A DNA stretch of 64,000 nt from an uncultured Phocaeicola sp. (GTDB lineage Bacteria > Bacteroidota > Bacteroidia > Bacteroidales > Bacteroidaceae), in NCBI GenBank assembly GCA_958434805.1, contig CAUBDX010000011.1:4152-68151 (forward strand), read 5' to 3'. Both the position numbers and the translations under genes were made by a program. The notes under the pieces were generated by a model that saw only the letters and a list, made by a program, of their open reading frames with translations, had not been told where the DNA came from and did no database searches. This document shows, piece by piece, positions 60,584 through 64,000 of this stretch (position 1 is its first letter; every line of letters begins with the position of its first letter).

Positions 60584-61534
60584 TCATCTTTCCCTTCCGG
60601 TCAGAAGATCGGTCCCCAGCCTTTTCAGTTCCTGGATGATGGCCTTCCTGGGATTCACCACGAACCGGTACAGACGGCAGACATTCATGTACAGCCGCCT
60701 TTCCTCCCTGAACTCCCCGTGCAGGATCTCACGCTTGATTCTCGATACAGTCTCGTTCCGCAACTCGTTCCTTACCTTCCATTCCCCGGAATATTCCTTC
60801 AGGCCCTCATCCTTGGACCGGCAGTAAGGGAAGTAGCCATACAGCCGGTTGAACCTGGAGGCGCACCGGGCGGACCACTGGGAACGGTCAAAGCCGACCA
60901 CCACATCCCTGCCGTCGAGAACCTGCCGGTTTCCCCTGCTCTTGGACAGCGGGGAAAGGGACACGGTCTGGGATCTGTCCATGCGGGAGACGATAATATG
61001 CACATGCAGCTGCAGTCCCGGCTTCCTTTCACCGGCTTTTGCCTTGCCGGCTTTCACCTCGGGATCATCGCCTTTATAGTGGCGTTCTGTTTCCACACGC
61101 CCATACCATACCAGATCGTCACCGGACCTGATCTTCTCCCGGTAAAAATTACGGGCATATTCATCCATGCACTCACGGGTGAGCCGTTTCATTTCAGCCA
61201 GGACTTCTTTCTGCTGCTCCGGGGAGAGCTCCGGGAATTCACCGGTCTTTTCCCCGGTCACTTTTTCAATGAGGTGCTGCTGCTCCTCACCGCTGGGATT
61301 GATGGTGAGCATATAGAACTTGTCGTCGTTCCGTTTCAGTGTCCTGTGGTTGTTGTCCATATGATGCATGACGGTCAGAGGGGTCACATAGTCCTCTTTC
61401 TGTGAAAAAAAATTATCATAATAAGGACGTTCCTCCTTCAGCTCCTTGCTGAGATATTCCACCAGCTGCACGCATTTTCCCTTGTTGTCCGACACGCCCG
61501 GAGTATTTACAGGCCGGTGGACTTTACAGTACAT
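60584..61534 (-). CDS. Relaxase (DUF5712 / MobB type, HUH)
   Basis: The product has 316 residues from the ATG at 61534; the frame is open upstream, but MYCKVHRPVNTPGVSDNKGK is the conserved start of the family. The HUH motif is His177-Val-His179 (QLHVHIIVSRMDRSQT). Tyr38-Tyr39 (ERPYYDNFF) are candidates for the nicking tyrosine. The C-terminus is basic. It should nick oriT and lead the strand into the recipient. It overlaps the accessory gene by 11 bases. Confidence 0.85.
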   Translation of the reverse strand: MYCKVHRPVNTPGVSDNKGKCVQLVEYLSKELKEERPYYDNFFSQKEDYVTPLTVMHHMDNNHRTLKRNDDKFYMLTINPSGEEQQHLIEKVTGEKTGEFPELSPEQQKEVLAEMKRLTRECMDEYARNFYREKIRSGDDLVWYGRVETERHYKGDDPEVKAGKAKAGERKPGLQLHVHIIVSRMDRSQTVSLSPLSKSRGNRQVLDGRDVVVGFDRSQWSARCASRFNRLYGYFPYCRSKDEGLKEYSGEWKVRNELRNETVSRIKREILHGEFREERRLYMNVCRLYRFVVNPRKAIIQELKRLGTDLLTGRER

Positions 61535-62066
61535 ATTCCTCGTTGATCTTCTTGATGAGCAGCTGCAGGGTGCTGACGGGAACCTTGACATCATCATTGA
61601 ATTTCACCTTCGGGAACTTGTCCGGATTGAGCTGGAATTTTATCAGTTCTGCCAGCCTGCGGAGCTTCTCCCGTTCTTTTTCCACATCCGCCGGGGAGCC
61701 CTCCCCGTACTCCGCCAGCTGTTGCTGGAGCTTCCTGTTCCTTTCCTGCAGATCATGCATCTCATTCATCAGCCTTGCATAGTCCGGGGATTCATGGAGG
61801 CCGCCTCCCATGCCGACCAGTTTATCAAGAATGGGCTTGAAGATGTCACGTTCCTGGGACTTTATGATCTTAATAAGATCCTCAATTCTTTTCTCCACCA
61901 AGGCTGTCGGATTTTTGGATGCGTAACGGGGGTTGAATCCCGTTATTTCAAAAAAAGTAATCATTCTGTCCACACAGACACTGACCGTATCGCTTCCCTT
62001 AAAGGTGTCCAGACGGGCTTTTACCGTGGGAGTAAGCCTGACCGACTTTATTGAATGTTCTTTCAT
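61524..62066 (-). CDS. BfmA/BtgA-family mobilization accessory protein
   Basis: The product has 180 residues. The N-terminal region SIKSVRLTPTVKARLDTFKG followed by SDTVSVCVDRMITFFEITGF is the BfmA/BtgA DNA-binding signature. A coiled coil (MNEMHDLQERNRKLQQQLAE) follows. Such proteins bind oriT and recruit the relaxase. It is the first gene of the minus-strand mobilization operon, next to the oriT candidate. Confidence 0.88.
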   Translation of the reverse strand: MKEHSIKSVRLTPTVKARLDTFKGSDTVSVCVDRMITFFEITGFNPRYASKNPTALVEKRIEDLIKIIKSQERDIFKPILDKLVGMGGGLHESPDYARLMNEMHDLQERNRKLQQQLAEYGEGSPADVEKEREKLRRLAELIKFQLNPDKFPKVKFNDDVKVPVSTLQLLIKKINEEYVL

Positions 62067-62362
62067 GTTGTATGCGTTTTAGTTATACATGTAAATAGCT
62101 GTCACAAAGCTACTTGTTTTTGTTTTCTCCTGCAAGCGCCACCTGTCGCAGAGAGGTAAAAGTTTTATAACTTGCTGAAAATTAGTAAAATATCGGACAC
62201 GCATACGGAGATGCCCACAACTTAACCCACTGCGAACCAGAGAGAAAGGAGAAAAGGTGCATACAAATGTATGCGCGACCTGTAACATTGCATATAATTA
62301 AACTATTGTATATCAACGCTATGCGTCGATTCATGTTCACGTGTGCGGGAACACCTCTTGCT

Positions 62363-62418
62363 CTTCCTTATTAGGAATTCACTAAGGGGATGAACCCCTT
62401 AGCCCCCCGGTAAGGAAG
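62363..62418. repeat. Nested inverted repeats, probable oriT core
   Basis: An outer 8-bp pair (62363-62370 with 62411-62418) encloses an inner 8-bp pair (62382-62389 with 62395-62402, loop of 5). Both are perfect. Inverted repeats beside the nic site are a usual feature of oriT. The nic site cannot be read directly. Confidence 0.6.
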
Positions 62419-62630
62419 GGCAGCGTGGCATGTCCGGAACAAGGCGTTTTTAGGGGAGGTCCATCCCATGAAAAGAAATGACATGCAGAAAAGGGGAAAA
62501 CGTATGGAGGAAATGACGGGCATGTGGAAAAATCCCCATGAAAGAAGGAAAAACGGCTCACAGAAATACCGGATACAACTTTTAGCAGAAGCAAAACAAA
62601 GCTAACACGCTGATAAATAGCATGATAAAA

Positions 62631-62662
62631 CTTGGATATTCGAAGAAAAATCATTACCTTTG
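62631..62662 (+). promoter_or_regulatory. Bacteroides-type promoter of the amidoligase operon
   Basis: TACCTTTG at 62655-62662 matches the -7 box TAnnTTTG. CTTG at 62631-62634 is a fair -33 box with 20-base spacing. The ATG of the amidoligase gene is 29 bases further on and is preceded by AAAGGAGA. Confidence 0.7.
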
Positions 62663-62691
62663 ATATGTGATAATAAAGGAGATAACATCTT

Positions 62692-63639
62692 ATGAATGAA
62701 CAAATTAGAACCATTTTAGCCGAGGACGGTACAAAGACCTCGAAAATCCGAAAACTTCTGCTGCTCGGACTCACCCACCGTGAAATTGCCGATCTTGTAA
62801 CCCGTGGAAACCGTGGGTTTGTATGGAATGTCTACAAGAGAATGAGGGACGAGGGGCTGATCGTATCCGCAGGGACTCCCACCGCCACCACCACACCCGA
62901 ACTTGATTATTCTTTCAGAAGGAAATTCGGTGTCGAGATAGAAGCCTATAACTGCACATGCCAGCGGCTCGTACGCGAGCTGACGGAAGCGGGAATCGAG
63001 GTGGCTTCGGAAAGATACAACCATGACCTCCGTCCGCACTGGAAACTGGTAACGGACAGCAGTCTGAACGGGAATGACACATTCGAACTCGTAAGCCCCA
63101 TACTGGAGGGAGAGGACGGACTGGAGAAGCTGGAGAGGGTCTGCTGGGTGCTGGACTCCTGTAATGTCAAGATTAATGGAAGCTGCGGATTGCATGTGCA
63201 CATGAATGCGGAGGACTTCAACATCACTACATGGCGGAACCTGCTGCTTTCCTACAAGCATGCCGAAGCGGAAATAGACAAGTTCATGCCAGCCTCGCGC
63301 AGGGGCGGCAGCAACACTTACTGTGGCTCCCTCATCCAGTTTCCCGATGAGCGGATACGCTCGGCACGAAACATCAGGGAACTTCAGGGGCTGTTCCCCA
63401 GCAGGTATATGAAAGTGAACCTTCAAGCCTATTCACGCCACAGGACGGTAGAGTTCCGCCAGCATTCGGGAACCATCAGTTTTACAAAAATAGAAAATTG
63501 GGTGTGTTTTCTCGACAGAATGATTACCTTTGCATCCGTGGGTTCTCTGCCTGCAGGAATCAGACTGGAAGATTTTCCTTTCCTGGGAGAGAAACAAAAG
63601 TTGTATTATAAATTAAGAACAAAAAAATTAGCCGTATGA
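62692..63639 (+). CDS. Amidoligase-family enzyme with N-terminal HTH
   Basis: The product has 315 residues. Residues about 15-55 form a helix-turn-helix (RKLLLLGLTHREIADLVTRG, FVWNVYKRMRDEGLI). From residue 78, KFGVEIEAYNC (Glu82, Glu84), FELVSPILEGEDGLEKLERV, GSCGLHVHMNAEDF and HRTVEFRQHSGTISFTKIEN match the amidoligase_2 family of the glutamine-synthetase fold, including metal and ATP-binding acids and histidines. Members are proposed to form isopeptide or amide bonds on peptides. The fusion to an HTH and location on an ICE are notable. Confidence 0.85.
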   Translation: MNEQIRTILAEDGTKTSKIRKLLLLGLTHREIADLVTRGNRGFVWNVYKRMRDEGLIVSAGTPTATTTPELDYSFRRKFGVEIEAYNCTCQRLVRELTEAGIEVASERYNHDLRPHWKLVTDSSLNGNDTFELVSPILEGEDGLEKLERVCWVLDSCNVKINGSCGLHVHMNAEDFNITTWRNLLLSYKHAEAEIDKFMPASRRGGSNTYCGSLIQFPDERIRSARNIRELQGLFPSRYMKVNLQAYSRHRTVEFRQHSGTISFTKIENWVCFLDRMITFASVGSLPAGIRLEDFPFLGEKQKLYYKLRTKKLAV

Positions 63640-63881
63640 ATAATATGAACAAGAAGACATATATGTTGCCTGGTGACGAGCGTATCGTTGCCGGCAACGC
63701 CGAAGAGTTTGTGCATGAACTCCGTGTGGGCAGCTGGATGGATTCCGACTGTACCGACGAGCAGTATATGCACAATTTTGCCGAACGTTATGTGGTGCAG
63801 GCCGGGGTGAGGATTGCCACCGATACTCCGGAGAAATTCCTATCCGATCTCATACGGACAGGATATGCAAAAGAAATATAA
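63636..63881 (+). CDS. Small partner protein of the amidoligase
   Basis: The product has 81 residues, overlapping the amidoligase stop by 4 bases. It reads MNNMNKKTYMLPGDERIVAG, NAEEFVHELRVGSWMDSDCT and TPEKFLSDLIRTGYAKEI. It is acidic with no signal peptide. It could be a substrate, an adaptor or an unrelated small protein. A terminator follows, so the two genes form a closed operon. Confidence 0.65.
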   Translation: MNNMNKKTYMLPGDERIVAGNAEEFVHELRVGSWMDSDCTDEQYMHNFAERYVVQAGVRIATDTPEKFLSDLIRTGYAKEI

Positions 63882-63909
63882 CGGACGGCTCTCCTTTATT
63901 ATTACCGTG

Positions 63910-63946
63910 TCCCCATTTTCCTTTCAAGGGAAAGTGGGGATTTTTT
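63910..63946 (+). terminator. Terminator of the amidoligase operon
   Basis: TCCCCA and TGGGGA (63910-63915 and 63935-63940) extend inwards with an imperfect TTTTCC/GGAAAG pairing. Six T follow. This closes the two-gene operon. Confidence 0.8.
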
Positions 63947-64000
63947 GGGTCAGCGGATTTTCCTGGTTGGTAAGCTTTCTTTTAAGCGTATAGCCTAGCC

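Larger units (their letters stand above)
62067..62691. other. Intergenic region with oriT candidate
   Basis: This 625-base stretch has no supported gene and lies between the divergent mobilization operon and the amidoligase gene. It contains the nested inverted repeats at 62363-62418 and several short repeats. Its position next to the bfmA-type and relaxase genes makes it the likely transfer origin and the source of the divergent promoters. Confidence 0.6.

Noticed and set aside
63524..63540. TACCTTTG-type -7 box within the amidoligase gene
   Set aside because: It lies inside coding sequence, has no -33 partner at the right distance and no gene starts at the expected position.

Overview
The window looks like a gut Bacteroidales chromosome (Bacteroides, Phocaeicola or Parabacteroides type) carrying most of a large integrative conjugative element (ICE). 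The evidence is the set of gene families: Bacteroidetes-type TraF/TraG/TraJ/TraK/TraM/TraN conjugation proteins, BfmA/BtgA and DUF5712 mobilization proteins, SusC/SusD pairs, a FecR/ECF sigma pair, BACON and DUF1735 domains, Mfa/FimA-type fimbrillins and TAnnTTTG -7 boxes. No rRNA, tRNA or CRISPR array was seen.

Layout. 1-1017: chromosomal flank with the 3' end of a hexapeptide-repeat protein, an outer-membrane beta-barrel gene, and a GNAT acetyltransferase gene cut off after about 60 codons. That cut is the best candidate for the left edge of the foreign DNA. 1041-7007: accessory and replication module with an IstA-like HTH fragment, two paralogous DUF4373-type proteins, a Toprim primase-like protein, a run of small tightly packed genes, an AT-rich islet (about 5695-6720) containing a broken gene, and a DUF3127 protein. 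7010-13929: an envelope and fimbria cluster with a DUF3575 protein, an OmpA-like lipoprotein, a FimB/Mfa2-like anchor and three fimbrillin-type lipoproteins. 13937-25505: the type IV secretion operon (TraE-like, TraF, TraG ATPase, TraI-like, TraJ, TraK, TraM, TraN, M23 peptidase). It is split between traM and traN by a deoxyribosyltransferase-like gene and a 2.8-kb nest of tandemly duplicated small membrane-protein genes, with two related genes on the opposite strand.

26607-40808: cargo of different base composition. A decayed sialate O-acetylesterase is followed by a complete polysaccharide/glycoprotein utilization locus: ECF sigma, FecR, STN-SusC, SusD, a DUF1735/discoidin binding protein, an M60 glycopeptidase with BACON and discoidin domains, and a GH109-type protein. 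M60 and GH109 together point to host O-glycoprotein (mucin) as the substrate. 41095-45739: a fimbrillin-like lipoprotein, a small DNA-binding candidate plus ParA, a small HTH protein and an orphan adenine methylase. 45740-48250: a gene-poor, degenerate stretch with repeated small ORF remnants, a frameshifted zinc-finger membrane protein and three related hairpins. 48262-53023: a second, orphan SusC/SusD pair.

53190-62066: mobilization block. Two proteins are built from 22-residue repeats. Next come a 1153-residue polyvalent protein with two ADP-ribosyltransferase-like and two zincin-like regions, a small unknown gene, the VirD4-type coupling protein and, on the opposite strand, a HUH relaxase and its BfmA-type accessory. 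62067-64000: a likely oriT with nested inverted repeats, then an HTH-amidoligase fusion with a small partner, driven by a recognisable Bacteroides promoter.

Functional reading: conjugation genes at both ends flank nutrient-acquisition, adhesion and partition cargo. The least explained parts are the duplicated small membrane-protein nest inside the tra operon, the 22-residue repeat proteins beside the polyvalent effector, and the amidoligase pair. All family names come from reading the sequence without database searches.
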